DNA of 43,496 bases from positions 1 to 43,496 of the forward strand of contig NZ_JABXYX010000063.1 of NCBI RefSeq assembly GCF_017982655.1, read 5' to 3'. The notes beneath the pieces were generated by a model. The model saw nothing but the letters and a program-made list of their open reading frames with translations, was not told where the DNA came from and made no database searches. A program made the translations under genes and the position numbers. Positions 25,290-34,220 of the stretch are shown here, piece after piece (positions within the stretch are counted from its first letter, which is position 1; every line of letters begins with the position of its first letter). The DNA comes from Brasilonema sp. CT11 (lineage in GTDB: Bacteria; Cyanobacteriota; Cyanobacteriia; Cyanobacteriales; Nostocaceae).

Positions 25290-26474
25290 TTAAGAGTATT
25301 GGGTAACAAGTGGAAATTCTTGGTTAAGTACCCAATTTCCGATATCTTTGAATTTGTAATCAATGGGGTCATGAAGTGTGAAAGTGCGCAAATCCCGCCA
25401 GTAACGATCAAAACCATATTTAGTAGCAGTTGACCGAGTTCCCATGACTTCAAAAATTCGGTTAGTTATATTTAATCCAGTTTTACTGGCAAATGCTTTG
25501 GCTGAGAAAACAGCGATCGCCACTTCTCCTCTTTCTTCAGTAGTCAGCTTAATATCCTTTTCCCAAGCTTGTTGTACTTTCACGGCGGCTTGGTCAGCTA
25601 ACAAAATAGCAGCTTGTAATTCTACCCACAATTCACCGTAGTGATGCTGAATATAAGGGTCTTTTGTTGCACTGTCTACCCCTGATGTAATCCAAGGTTT
25701 AGTAATAGTTGTAGTGTATTGTTTGGCGGCTATAAATGCTCCTTGAGCAATTCCTAAATACACATAGGTTTTTGTCAGTTGAGCGATAATTCCCAGAAAT
25801 GTACTAAAAGCACTATTAGGAGGATGAGGATATCCCAAAATTTCATCTTTATTCACTAAAACATTGTCAAATGTAAATGTGTTGCTGTCGGTTCGTCGTT
25901 GCCCAATATTATCCCAATCCTGATTAGATACTACACCAGATCTATCTTTGGGAATGACAAATAATAAAGGAAATTCTACACCATCTTGCACGGCGGAAAA
26001 TACCCGTAAATCGGCGGAAGCTATTCCAGTACCAAAGCTTTTAACGCCATTAACGCGGAAATTTTCACCGTCTGGGCTAATTTTCAGGCGCGTATCTCGC
26101 GTGTTGATAGCGTTTGCCCAAAACAAGTTATTCTGGGCAGTTTCTCGATAATATCTCTCTTTTTGTTCTGGAGTTCCAGAAACATGACCCAAAGCAGTTA
26201 AATTGAGATGATTGCCGTACAATTGTCCAATGGAACCATCAGCTTGAGATAGTTCTTGGACAATTTTTAAAGCTTCTATCCAAGTTCCGCCAGCACCACC
26301 ATAGGCTTTTGGTACCACTATGGGAAGTAAACCACTTTCACGCAGTCTTTGTTTTTCTAAATCTGGAATTCCTGCTTTGAGATCACGTTCAACTGCGGTG
26401 TTGGAGAGTTCTTGTAAAAGAGAGGATGCAATTCCTATCCAATCTTTTGATTCTTTAACTAATAGTTGCACCAT
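25290..26474 (-). CDS. Acyl-CoA-dehydrogenase-like flavin monooxygenase (SfnB/DszC type)
   Basis: A 394-residue flavoprotein with the three-domain acyl-CoA dehydrogenase fold. Segments include ESGLLPIVVPKAYGGAGGTWIEALKIVQELSQADGSIGQLYGNH, FWANAINTRDTRL, NGVKSFGTGIASADLRVFSAV and the C-terminal IFEVMGTRSTATKYGFDRYWRDLRTFTLHDPIDYK. The RDxRTFTLHDP ending is typical of SfnB/DszC-like proteins acting on sulfones and thiophenes rather than of true acyl-CoA dehydrogenases. It sits between ssuB and ssuA, so oxygenation of an imported sulfur compound with reduced flavin is the likely role. The substrate is unknown. Confidence 0.85.
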   Translation of the reverse strand: MVQLLVKESKDWIGIASSLLQELSNTAVERDLKAGIPDLEKQRLRESGLLPIVVPKAYGGAGGTWIEALKIVQELSQADGSIGQLYGNHLNLTALGHVSGTPEQKERYYRETAQNNLFWANAINTRDTRLKISPDGENFRVNGVKSFGTGIASADLRVFSAVQDGVEFPLLFVIPKDRSGVVSNQDWDNIGQRRTDSNTFTFDNVLVNKDEILGYPHPPNSAFSTFLGIIAQLTKTYVYLGIAQGAFIAAKQYTTTITKPWITSGVDSATKDPYIQHHYGELWVELQAAILLADQAAVKVQQAWEKDIKLTTEERGEVAIAVFSAKAFASKTGLNITNRIFEVMGTRSTATKYGFDRYWRDLRTFTLHDPIDYKFKDIGNWVLNQEFPLVTQYS

Positions 26475-26540
26475 TGGTATATTTTATATTTTTCTGATTT
26501 TTGTTAGTTGGTAGTTGTTAATTAATATTTCTTGAGTTAG

Positions 26541-26573
26541 ATCTCGCCTAGAACTGCAAGTCCTAGGCGAGAT
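26541..26573. terminator. 11-bp-stem hairpin just after ssuB
   Basis: ATCTCGCCTAG (26541-26551) pairs perfectly with CTAGGCGAGAT (26563-26573). It starts three bases downstream of the ssuB stop and precedes the next gene by about 65 bases. No T-run follows, so partial termination or mRNA protection is more likely than full termination. Confidence 0.45.
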
Positions 26574-26575
26574 AG

Positions 26576-27472
26576 TCACAAAACTTTCTCCAAATGTTTT
26601 GGAATTTCTGTAGTAGGTGAATTCAATAAAGATGAATGTTGTGGTTCCAACTCATGCAGGCGATCGCCGCCGAAGGCGGCTTGCGCATCACCCTGAGTGA
26701 GTGTCTCTGCTTGCGCGTCGTGCTCTTGCTTACCCATCACCCGTCGTAAAATCTTCTCCACTGTCAGAGCAAGTACTGCATTTCCCCTAACTCGTGGACG
26801 TGGAAGATTAATCTCTAAATCTAAGCCAATTTGACCGTTTTCTATCAATACCACTCGGTCTGCTAGCACAACGGCTTCTTCCACATCATGGGTAATCAGC
26901 AATGCAGTAAATCCTTGCTCAAGCCATAATTTCTCAAGTAAATTCTGCATTTCAATTCGTGTTAGCGCATCCAACGCTCCCAACGGTTCATCAAGCAGCA
27001 ACAAAGCAGGTTGACTTGCTAGCGCTCTTGCTAACGCTACCCGTTGGCGTTGTCCACCAGAAAGGACGGCGGGCCATTCATTCGCCCTGTCTTCCAGCCC
27101 CACAGCACGCAAGACTTGCAAAGCCTTTTGCTGTGCATACACCTTTGAGTTATAACCTACTAAGCCTAACTCCACATTTGCTAGTACCCGCTGCCAAGGT
27201 AGTAACCGCGCATCTTGGAACATCATCCGGATATTTGGGTTAATACGATGACCTGAAAACTTGTCATCTAACAACACGCTACCTCCACTCGGAGCATCTA
27301 GTCCAGCAACTAGGCGCAGCATCGTACTTTTGCCACATCCACTCCGACCGACAATGGCGACAAATTCCCCCGGCTGAATATCTAAGTCAATATCTTGCAA
27401 AACTGTTTTCTTCCCAAAGGACTTTCGTAGCCCTTCGAGTTTTAAATGCATTCCACGTGTTTCAGATTTCAT
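26576..27472 (-). CDS. ssuB: SsuB-type ABC transporter ATP-binding protein
   Basis: A 298-residue ATPase with Walker [10 protein letters not shown] (residues 42-50), Q-loop [14 protein letters not shown], signature [15 protein letters not shown], Walker [13 protein letters not shown] and H-loop [11 protein letters not shown]. These are standard for the nitrate/sulfonate/taurine importer ATPases. An alternative ATG at residue 8 is possible. It is the only importer ATPase of this class in the window. The C-terminal 40 or so residues (after RRVMGKQ) are partly encoded by a GC-rich palindromic repeat (26659-26725) and are unlike the family core. It is first in the operon, about 350 bases downstream of a 34-bp dyad. 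Confidence 0.92.
   Translation of the reverse strand: MKSETRGMHLKLEGLRKSFGKKTVLQDIDLDIQPGEFVAIVGRSGCGKSTMLRLVAGLDAPSGGSVLLDDKFSGHRINPNIRMMFQDARLLPWQRVLANVELGLVGYNSKVYAQQKALQVLRAVGLEDRANEWPAVLSGGQRQRVALARALASQPALLLLDEPLGALDALTRIEMQNLLEKLWLEQGFTALLITHDVEEAVVLADRVVLIENGQIGLDLEINLPRPRVRGNAVLALTVEKILRRVMGKQEHDAQAETLTQGDAQAAFGGDRLHELEPQHSSLLNSPTTEIPKHLEKVL
26659..26725. repeat. Palindromic repeat inside ssuB 3' end
   Basis: GCGATCGC is followed by GCCGCC-GAA-GGCGGC (26666-26680) and further TTGCGC-type units. The repeat is in frame and encodes the segment around [20 protein letters not shown] of SsuB. Confidence 0.6.
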
Positions 27473-28008
27473 CGCAAAACCTCCCTCTCCCTTTTTCGAC
27501 CCCGTACCCGTATCAGAACTGCCTCTATTGGCTAGAGAAACCTCGTATCAGAAAAGAAATACCAGCTAAAATACATTTATATGCTCTGTTCAATGTAATA
27601 ATTCTGGCTTTGATCCGCTACATGCGTTCATTAAGACTAGTTACTTGAGTTAACAATCCGAAAAAGAATGTCATCAGCCAATATCACAACAACACTTTTG
27701 AATGGACATTGTTTTTGCTCCTTTTTTGATTAAGTGTCTATAATCTCAAAACCTTTTCACAGAACACACTTACATGGGATACCTGCCCAGTAATTGTCTA
27801 TTGATTGATGCTTGGATTCTAAAATACGGTTTAAAGGTAAACAAACAGTATTTTATTTCTAGTAGTGTCACACACTCAGCCGAAAAAGGCAAGTATCTTT
27901 TTATAAAAAAAATGCCAAACTACGATTGATGTTGGCATTCCGCGCTTGTCTGGATAAACGCACGTTATATACTGATAGCTTTGGAAAACTCACTATCAAT
28001 GTTAATAA
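27473..28008. other. Promoter-containing intergenic region upstream of ssuB
   Basis: These 536 bases separate the nitroreductase stop from the ssuB start, both on the minus strand. The only clear structure is the 34-bp dyad at 27821-27854. The rest is AT-rich, with no gene seen. Confidence 0.5.
27821..27854. promoter_or_regulatory. 34-bp inverted-repeat element, best copy (candidate operator)
   Basis: Left arm AAAATACGGTTT (27821-27832) and right arm AAACAGTATTTT (27843-27854) are complementary at 11 of 12 positions around a 10-base spacer. This is the strongest copy of the element. It lies upstream of ssuB on the minus strand (about 350 bases from its start). Sequence shared with 1144-1166 extends outside the arm. 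Confidence 0.6.
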
Positions 28009-28878
28009 TCAACGCAATTCAAACCCCAAATTTTTTAAAGCTTCCCGCAAGCGATCGCGTCCCGATAAAGACTCAGCAAACGCCACTCGTTTGGCAGAAT
28101 GTTCTGTCCAATCACCAGTAACATTCATTTGCTGGGAGTTGTAGAAGGCTTTCATCACCTGGTTATAAAAAGTAATTGACTCATCCTGTTCTGTTAATTT
28201 ATAAGTTTCTCTGTGCAAAACAGCCCGCTGAGGTAAGCGTGGTTTAATCGCTGTCTCTACAGTGCTGTCGGCATAACCGACACATAATCCAAAAACTGCA
28301 AACACATGGGGTGGTAAGTCCAAAATCTCCGCAACAGCTTCTGGATGGTTACGCATCGCACCAATATACACCGTTCCCAAACCAAGAGACTCCGCCGCTA
28401 CCACCGCATTTTGCGCCGCCAACGCTGCATCAATCGCCGCCATCAGGAACATTTCCAGATAATCTAAACCCTCATGGGGTAATCCGCGACTTTCTGCGAT
28501 GTGGGTGAGTCTGGCTAAATCTGCCAACCACACCAGAAATAGCGGACAAGATCGAATATGCGCTTGATTATTAGCTAATAGTGATAGCTTTTGCTTGCGG
28601 TTTGCATCTTCTACCGCTACTACACTCCACGTTTGGAGATTCGAGGAAGTAGACGCTGACTGCGCCGCTGCGACTAGTGTTTCTAGAGTTCCTGGTGGTA
28701 AAGTGTCAGGCAAGTAAGCACGAATCGAACGGTGAGATAAAACAGAACTGATACAGTCATTCCCAGGTATATCTGTATTAACGGTGCGATACGCGGAGCG
28801 TAAAGCCTCCGGCTTATCGCCTTCTTGGGGCGGCGTATCGCCGTAACGATGATTAAGCAACTCGCTAAAATCGGTCAT
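28009..28878 (-). CDS. NADPH-type nitroreductase family flavoprotein
   Basis: A 289-residue FMN protein of the NfsA/FRP group: SHRSIRAYLPDTLPPGTLETLVAAAQSASTSSNLQTWSVVAV contains the FMN-phosphate Arg-Ser pair. AAQNAVVAAESLGLGTVYIGAMRNHPEAVAEILDLPPHVFAVFGLCVG is the usual mid region. FRP-like members supply reduced flavin or reduce nitro compounds, so it could feed FMNH2 to the flavin monooxygenases nearby (inference). Residues about 11-30 are encoded by a palindromic repeat (28786-28841). It follows an SsuA-type gene by 72 bases on the same strand. Confidence 0.85.
   Translation of the reverse strand: MTDFSELLNHRYGDTPPQEGDKPEALRSAYRTVNTDIPGNDCISSVLSHRSIRAYLPDTLPPGTLETLVAAAQSASTSSNLQTWSVVAVEDANRKQKLSLLANNQAHIRSCPLFLVWLADLARLTHIAESRGLPHEGLDYLEMFLMAAIDAALAAQNAVVAAESLGLGTVYIGAMRNHPEAVAEILDLPPHVFAVFGLCVGYADSTVETAIKPRLPQRAVLHRETYKLTEQDESITFYNQVMKAFYNSQQMNVTGDWTEHSAKRVAFAESLSGRDRLREALKNLGFELR
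28786..28841. repeat. Palindromic repeat inside nitroreductase 5' end
   Basis: GCGATACG (28786-28793) and CGTATCGC (28834-28841) bound a GC-rich stretch with GCCTCCGGCTTATCGCC. It is in frame and encodes part of the N-terminal arm before the conserved nitroreductase core. Confidence 0.55.
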
Positions 28879-28904
28879 AATTTTTTGTTAGTAATGAAAG
28901 AAGG

Positions 28905-28937
28905 AGATTCCTGACTTCTGTGAGAAGTCGGGAATCT
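28905..28937. terminator. 15-bp-stem hairpin between lipoprotein and nitroreductase genes
   Basis: AGATTCCTGACTTCT pairs with AGAAGTCGGGAATCT, with one G-T type wobble or mismatch and loop GTG. It lies in the 72-base gap after the lipoprotein stop. It may attenuate read-through into the nitroreductase gene; no T-run is present. Confidence 0.5.
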
Positions 28938-28950
28938 TGTTCTAACCAAA

Positions 28951-30054
28951 TTATACTTTCGGTGACAACGCGGCATATTGCTCTGGTGACAGCATTGCTT
29001 CTTTGACATTAATTTGTTTGGGAATCAATTTTAACTCGTAGAATTTATCAGCGACTTTCTGCTGTAAAGCAATCAGATTTTCATCAATTGGTACAACACC
29101 AAATTGTTTTCGCTGTGTTGCGATTTTCATGGTTTCTAAATCAATGCCTAACACAGGTGAAAGTGTTGCTGCTACCTCATTTCGATGTTTCTCTGACCAA
29201 GAATCAAGATTTTTAATTTCTTCTAAGATTGCTTTAATTGTTTCTGGATTATTTGTAGCAAACTTGCGACTAGCTAGATAATATCCTCCCTGTTTGTTGA
29301 TTCCCGTGCCATCAATTAAAACACGAGCATTTATAGATTTTTGTGCGGCTGCATAAAATGGGTCCCAAATTGCCCAAGCATCCAAACTTCCCTTGACTAA
29401 TGCAGCACGCGCATCAGCGGGTGGTAGAGATACAGGTTGAATCTCACTGTATTTCAAACCAAATTTTTCTAAAATTTGTAAAAGTAGATAATGAGCGCTA
29501 GAACCTTTTTGAAAAGCAACTTTTTTACCTTTTAGGTCAGTTACTGTTTTGATAGGAGAATCTTTGGGAACAAGAATAGCTTGACCTGCTGGATTAGGTG
29601 CAATTCCAGCAATGTAGGTTAATGAGGCCCCCGCAGCTTGGGCAAAAACTGGCGGTGATTCACCGGTATGTCCAAAGTCAATACTGCCTACATTCATTGC
29701 TTCTAAAAGTTGAGGTCCTGCGGGAAATTCAATCCACTGTACAGATACTCCTTGAGGTTGTAAACGCTTTTCTAATACTCCTTTACTCTTGAGGAGAATT
29801 GCTGATTTTTGATAGCCAAACCTGACTACTGATGCTTTGGCTTGAGTTGAATTATTAGTAGATACAGCAGTAGTATTGCTTGCATTATTGGCTGTGCAAG
29901 CGGCAAATAAAACGCTGAGACATAAGCCAGTGAAAAAAGCCCCAGCGACGGGAATAGGTATAACCGGTAGTAGTTTGTTTTTCTTCGCAAATTGGAATAC
30001 TCCGAATCTCTTCAACGCTGTCATAAATTGCTGATAAATTGAGCTAATCATCAC
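28951..30054 (-). CDS. SsuA-type sulfonate-binding lipoprotein
   Basis: A 367-residue binding protein with a long signal region and lipobox FAAC (Cys53). Mature segments: RFGYQKSAILLKSKGVLEKRLQPQG, PAGPQLLEAMNVGSIDFGHTGESPPVFAQAAGASLTYIAG, DLKGKKVAFQKGSSAHYLLLQILEKFGL and hinge DAWAIWDPFYAAAQ. This is the most canonical SsuA-like copy here. It pairs with the nitroreductase gene but not with a permease. A strong half of the 34-bp element (30079-30090) lies just upstream. Confidence 0.9.
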   Translation of the reverse strand: MMISSIYQQFMTALKRFGVFQFAKKNKLLPVIPIPVAGAFFTGLCLSVLFAACTANNASNTTAVSTNNSTQAKASVVRFGYQKSAILLKSKGVLEKRLQPQGVSVQWIEFPAGPQLLEAMNVGSIDFGHTGESPPVFAQAAGASLTYIAGIAPNPAGQAILVPKDSPIKTVTDLKGKKVAFQKGSSAHYLLLQILEKFGLKYSEIQPVSLPPADARAALVKGSLDAWAIWDPFYAAAQKSINARVLIDGTGINKQGGYYLASRKFATNNPETIKAILEEIKNLDSWSEKHRNEVAATLSPVLGIDLETMKIATQRKQFGVVPIDENLIALQQKVADKFYELKLIPKQINVKEAMLSPEQYAALSPKV

Positions 30055-30078
30055 AATTTACCTATCGTAAGAACTTTT

Positions 30079-30112
30079 ATAATACTGTAATTTTATCTTT
30101 TTAGTGTAGTAT
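30079..30112. promoter_or_regulatory. 34-bp element, one strong and one weak arm
   Basis: Left arm ATAATACTGTAA matches the consensus at 11 of 12 positions. The right arm TTAGTGTAGTAT matches at only 7 of 12. It lies 25 bases upstream of the lipoprotein start on the minus strand, so it would overlap the promoter or leader. Confidence 0.35.
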
Positions 30113-30193
30113 AAGAGCTTTTTTCTTTAGCCCCTAGTCTCTAGTCCCTAGCCTCTTCTGTTGGCTAGAAACTAAAGGTCTAGTTTTTTAAGG

Positions 30194-32203
30194 TTAAAAC
30201 TTGAATGTGGTACGCAGCCAACCAACTACACTACCAGGATTGTCGGCATTAGAGTCTGGTGCGGTGATCCAGATTAAACCTGGCGTAATCGTAATATAAT
30301 CGTTGATTTGATATTGGTAAAATGCCTCAACGTGTAGGGACGTATCCTTGTCCACTTGTCCAAGACCTGCTCCTAAATCTACATTCTTACTCAAGGCTGT
30401 CAGTTTCGGCTCCATACCGACGAAAAGACCGCCTAAACTACCTTTTTGAAAAAGATCAGGGAATGCCAGTCCTACCGCCCAGTCCCAGGTCTGACCATCT
30501 CCGACCCCCAGATAGCGGTGTGCTGAATAACCTACCCACCCATTAAGTGCAAACTTGGGACTAATTTTATACAAAGCTTGTATACCGTAAAGATTACCTA
30601 CAGTTCCCCTTCCACCCACGGTACTGTTTGCCAGGTTACTCCCGATGACTGGACCGAAGTTTGTCCCAGTTTGACCTATGGTGTTCGGTGGGCTGTAGGT
30701 ATTGGCGTAAGTTAAAGCCACCCGAAAATCTTGACTGGGGGTGGAGTATGATAACTGTCCCAGAGCTACATACCTGCCTGAAAATAAGCCATTGTTAGGT
30801 GTAGGATTGTCACCATTTATGGCGGTGTACGCTAACCCTAATTGCCACTGTTTACCGAATTGCTGGAGTACCGCAACTCCGGGACCAGTATCTCCATAAT
30901 CATAGACCATATTCCGCCGTGCATATCGTGAGATCGCATTAGCAGCAGACCCTTCAAAATATGGGTTGATAGGACCACTCAAGCCGATTTCAAAAGCTCC
31001 ATCGGACTGGGGAAAAATGTTGACTTGGGTACTTTTAAAAGGTTTAAACTGATAACGAAGTCCAGAGATATAAACGTCATTGTTTGGAAAAAGAGGACTA
31101 GCATTATCAGAAGTTCTCCCGTCAGTGGTTCCTAATAATCCACTTCTTGTTCCTCCTATAGGGGTAATATTTCCAGCTTGAAGTGTCACCCGTAGTTGAT
31201 CGGTGCCGGTAAAACTGGTGTTTAAAAGTAGGCGAACCCGGTCTTGAAATGTGATGACATGAGCTGCAGGTCTCTTGGTAACGACGTTATTGCCCGTCAG
31301 AACTCCCCCAATAACAGTCTCAACTTCACCTACTAATTTGGTTGTAGTAGAAAACTGACGTTGTTCAAGATTCGCATTCTGTACCTCTAGCGCATCTACT
31401 CGTCCCCGTAGTTGTGCCAGTTCTGCTCCAAATTGATTTTGTAGTGTTTGCAGGGTAACTAAGTCCTCTTTTCTAACCAGATCGCTTGTTCCGGCAGCAA
31501 GTAGCTCACTAATTCGATTTAGTGCTGCATTCAGCCCTGCGGCAAACTCGTAACGAGTCATTGCCCGATTACCCCGAAACGTCTGGTCAGGATAACCCGC
31601 AATCACACCATACCGTTCTACTAACGATTGCAATGCCTGAAATGCCCAGTCGGTGGGTTTCACATCGGATAACTGGGAGACAGAATTAACCTGCCCTATT
31701 GTTGCATCGCGGTTTGGTAACTTGGACGAATCATTCTTGAGTGCAGGGTTAGCAGGGACAGGAGTAGGCGATCGCTTCCCATCCGATAGTTCAGAGACAG
31801 AAGTCTTTGGAGTTACCCCTGCATCGCCTGGTGAAGGGTTAGCAGGGACAGAAATAGGTGACAGTGAGGGCACTGATGAGGGTACTTGTGAGATCAGCGT
31901 AACCTGATCTATTACGGAATTGCTGCTTTGGAGAACAGACGCTTTATATTGCTCAGGAGCGATTACCTTCGGTAGAGCTAGCGCCGAAGGGCGCGCTACG
32001 CAAACGCTTAACACCCTTTGGGCGGGTCCCAAGGGGACCATCGCAGTACTCCTCACGGCAGATGAAATTGATGAATCGGTAGATGGAGAATATTCAGGTG
32101 TATCTGCCCAACTTTTGGCAGGATTAAGAACTAAGATGATCTGCATATCTAGCAGGGAAACCAAAAATAGTATCCATCTAGAATTCCAACGAAATTTCGA
32201 CAT
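30194..32203 (-). CDS. SLH-domain OprB-type outer-membrane porin
   Basis: A 669-residue outer-membrane protein. The ATG at 32203 has GAGGAG four bases upstream; an earlier in-frame start is less likely. A signal peptide ends near KSWA. A Pro/Ser-rich linker leads to an SLH domain (VSQLSDVKPTDWAFQALQSLVERYGVIAGYPD, about residues 205-250), a coiled coil (LVTLQTLQNQFGAELAQLRGRVDALEVQNANLEQ) and an OprB-like beta-barrel ending WLRTTFKF, whose last aromatic fits barrel assembly. Cyanobacterial relatives take up inorganic ions or iron. Here it may pass sulfonates to the binding proteins (inference). Part of the N-terminal region is encoded by a GC-rich repeat (31975-32045). Confidence 0.88.
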   Translation of the reverse strand: MSKFRWNSRWILFLVSLLDMQIILVLNPAKSWADTPEYSPSTDSSISSAVRSTAMVPLGPAQRVLSVCVARPSALALPKVIAPEQYKASVLQSSNSVIDQVTLISQVPSSVPSLSPISVPANPSPGDAGVTPKTSVSELSDGKRSPTPVPANPALKNDSSKLPNRDATIGQVNSVSQLSDVKPTDWAFQALQSLVERYGVIAGYPDQTFRGNRAMTRYEFAAGLNAALNRISELLAAGTSDLVRKEDLVTLQTLQNQFGAELAQLRGRVDALEVQNANLEQRQFSTTTKLVGEVETVIGGVLTGNNVVTKRPAAHVITFQDRVRLLLNTSFTGTDQLRVTLQAGNITPIGGTRSGLLGTTDGRTSDNASPLFPNNDVYISGLRYQFKPFKSTQVNIFPQSDGAFEIGLSGPINPYFEGSAANAISRYARRNMVYDYGDTGPGVAVLQQFGKQWQLGLAYTAINGDNPTPNNGLFSGRYVALGQLSYSTPSQDFRVALTYANTYSPPNTIGQTGTNFGPVIGSNLANSTVGGRGTVGNLYGIQALYKISPKFALNGWVGYSAHRYLGVGDGQTWDWAVGLAFPDLFQKGSLGGLFVGMEPKLTALSKNVDLGAGLGQVDKDTSLHVEAFYQYQINDYITITPGLIWITAPDSNADNPGSVVGWLRTTFKF
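31975..32045. repeat. GC-rich repeat inside porin gene
   Basis: AGCGCC-GAA-GGGCGCGCT followed by ACGCAAACGCTTA and GGGCGGGTCCCAAGGGGACC has the style of the dispersed intergenic repeats. It encodes residues just after the signal peptide (around VPLGPAQRVLSVCVARPSAL). Confidence 0.5.
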
Positions 32204-32872
32204 GACACTCCTCAACCTAAAAAGTGAATGAATTTGCTCTAAATTCATAGATAAAATTGGCAGAATCACTTGATACAATGCTTCTGCTAAATAGTCAAAA
32301 GGGCTTAGTAATAACTTCGCTAGAGAGGTATCAATTTAAAAGAACAAAGCCAGCAATGAGCACTTAAATAAGCGAATTTAGGAGTCAGAATTTATCTTGT
32401 ACGCTTGCTACTCATAAAAAATGATGGCATAGCCGCCTGCGCCCTGTCGGGCTTCGCGTAGCATGCCTGAAGTAAGCCCACCACAAAATGACTCCAGCTT
32501 TGTATCTGGAAAATCCTCAAAAAATCATCAAAACTTTCCCCTCCTAGTAACAAAACTAGGTAAGAGAAAATAACTCTATGGCAATAACCAAATTACCTTA
32601 TTGAAAAAATACGGTTACCTGGTTGAATTAATGTTGATTATCTTACTAGATAGCAGTCTTTGAGAAAAACTGTATATAGTGAGTATTTTTAGCTACATTT
32701 GCTCTATAATTTAAAATTAGTCATCTAAGCTTGTTTCCGAAATGAATATCTGGTAATATGCATTTTTGAGATATTAACTCCGGTTACGCGGTATATTTAC
32801 TGTATTTTTAGTCAAAGTTTCGTTTTGTTACCTTTTTTTGCTAAAAGTAATCAAGATAATTCATTCAAGAAT
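32204..32872. other. Divergent intergenic region, porin and aldo/keto reductase
   Basis: These 669 bases are AT-rich. They contain a short GC-rich repeat (about 32430-32480) and half-sites of the dyad element at 32606-32617 and 32667-32678. A full 34-bp element lies at 32775-32808. No gene is seen. Confidence 0.55.
32775..32808. promoter_or_regulatory. 34-bp inverted-repeat element upstream of aldo/keto reductase
   Basis: Left arm TAACTCCGGTTA matches AAAATACGGTTA at 9 of 12 positions. The right arm (32797-32808) ends in ACTGTATTTT, in the same 34-bp frame as 27821. It lies 65 bases before the ATG. Confidence 0.45.
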
Positions 32873-33913
32873 ATGAAGTACAACCAACTTGGCGAGAGTG
32901 ACCTCAAGGTTTCTGAAATTTGTCTTGGAACTATGACTTATGGACAGCAGAATACCATTGAGGAAGCGCATCAACAGTTAGATTATGCTATTGCTCAAGG
33001 GATAAATTTTATTGATACTGCGGAAATGTATCCAGTACCGCCTCGTGGCGAAACTCAAGGAAAAACCGAAGCTTACATTGGCGAATGGTTGAAAAAACAG
33101 CAGCGGAATCAACTCATCATTGCCACAAAAATTGCAGGTCCCGGTCGTCCTTTTAAATGGCTGCGGGGAGGAAATCTCCAAATTAACCACAACAACATTA
33201 AGCAAGCGGTAGATGATAGTCTGAAGCGATTACAAACAGATTATATAGATTTGTACCAAATTCACTGGCCAGAACGCTATGTTCCCACCTTTGGACAGAC
33301 AGAGTACAAACCTGATTTTGAACGTGAAACTGTGAGTATTGCCGAACAATTACAAGCATTTGCAGATGTCATCAAAGCAGGTAAAATTCGCTATCTGGGC
33401 TTGAGTAATGAGACACCTTGGGGTGTTAGTGAGTTTGTTCATATTGCCAAACAGCTAGGATTACCCAAAGTGATCTCGATTCAAAACGCTTATAACTTAC
33501 TTAATCGTGTATTTGATTCAGCTTTAGCAGAAGTTTCTCGTTATACCAATGTTGGCTTACTAGCTTATAGTCCTTTAGGATTTGGTTTGTTATCTGGAAA
33601 GTACACAGACGATCAAAAACCAGAAAATACACGATTGTCTCTATTTCAAGGTTTTGGACAACGCTATCTCAAACCAAATGTAAATGACGCTGTAGCAGCT
33701 TATGTATCAATTGCCAGAAAATATAATTTGCAACCTACACAATTAGCTTTGGCTTTCGTGCGGAGTCGGTGGTTTGTGAGTAGCACAATTATTGGTGCAA
33801 CATCCTTACAACAACTACAAGAAAATATTAATAGCGTGAATGTAATTCTTAACCAAGATATTTTAGCAGAGTTAGATGCAGTTCATACACGTTATCCCAA
33901 TCCAGCCCCTTAA
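32873..33913 (+). CDS. Aldo/keto reductase (Tas-like)
   Basis: A 346-residue NADPH-dependent oxidoreductase with an (alpha/beta)8 barrel. The start MKYNQLGESDLKVSEICLGTMTYG is typical. The catalytic tetrad appears as Asp and Tyr in FIDTAEMYP, Lys in IIATKIAG and His in YQIHWPE. The Arg/Ser NADP site follows in AFVRSRWFVSSTIIGATS. The ATG at 32873 is preferred over the upstream TTG at 32825. The substrate is probably an aldehyde or ketone, which could include the aldehyde products of desulfonation (inference). It is followed by a strong hairpin. Confidence 0.88.
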   Translation: MKYNQLGESDLKVSEICLGTMTYGQQNTIEEAHQQLDYAIAQGINFIDTAEMYPVPPRGETQGKTEAYIGEWLKKQQRNQLIIATKIAGPGRPFKWLRGGNLQINHNNIKQAVDDSLKRLQTDYIDLYQIHWPERYVPTFGQTEYKPDFERETVSIAEQLQAFADVIKAGKIRYLGLSNETPWGVSEFVHIAKQLGLPKVISIQNAYNLLNRVFDSALAEVSRYTNVGLLAYSPLGFGLLSGKYTDDQKPENTRLSLFQGFGQRYLKPNVNDAVAAYVSIARKYNLQPTQLALAFVRSRWFVSSTIIGATSLQQLQENINSVNVILNQDILAELDAVHTRYPNPAP

Positions 33914-33915
33914 CA

Positions 33916-33943
33916 ATTCAAAATTCAAAATTCAAAATTCAAA
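33916..33943 (+). repeat. Short tandem heptamer repeat (ATTCAAA)x4
   Basis: Four exact copies of ATTCAAA. Tandem heptamers of this kind are typical of heterocyst-forming cyanobacteria. Confidence 0.9.
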
Positions 33944-33951
33944 AAGAAAGA

Positions 33952-33988
33952 CATTTTCAGTTGGGGATTTAAACCCCAACTGAAAATG
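33952..33988 (+). terminator. Perfect 15-bp hairpin after aldo/keto reductase
   Basis: CATTTTCAGTTGGGG and CCCCAACTGAAAATG are perfect complements with a 7-base loop, 38 bases after the stop. A T-run is absent, but the stem is strong. It probably ends or stabilises the transcript. Confidence 0.6.
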
Positions 33989-34186
33989 AAGCGAGATCGC
34001 GAACCAGCTATATCGTCAAAATTTAGAAAAAATACGGTAATTTTTGAGATTTTGCTGATTGAACTTAAACACACTTGCATATTCACATATTAGTACTCGA
34101 AAAGCAAGCCTTATATTCTGATTCTTAAGTTTTATAAAAACTACCCTTGATTTTCTGAATAAATTGTGCAAGTCTTAAGAAACAGT

Positions 34187-34220
34187 AAAATACTGTAATT
34201 TGACATAATAACCGTATATT
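34187..34220. promoter_or_regulatory. 34-bp inverted-repeat element upstream of flavoprotein
   Basis: Left arm AAAATACTGTAA (34187-34198) and right arm TAACCGTATATT (34209-34220) match the dyad consensus at 12 and 11 of 12 positions around a 10-base spacer. It lies 150 bases before the flavoprotein ATG. Confidence 0.55.

Noticed and set aside
34029-34040. A further full 34-bp dyad
   Set aside because: The arm AAAATACGGTAA is good, but the position where the second arm should lie (34051-34062) does not match, so it is only a half-site.
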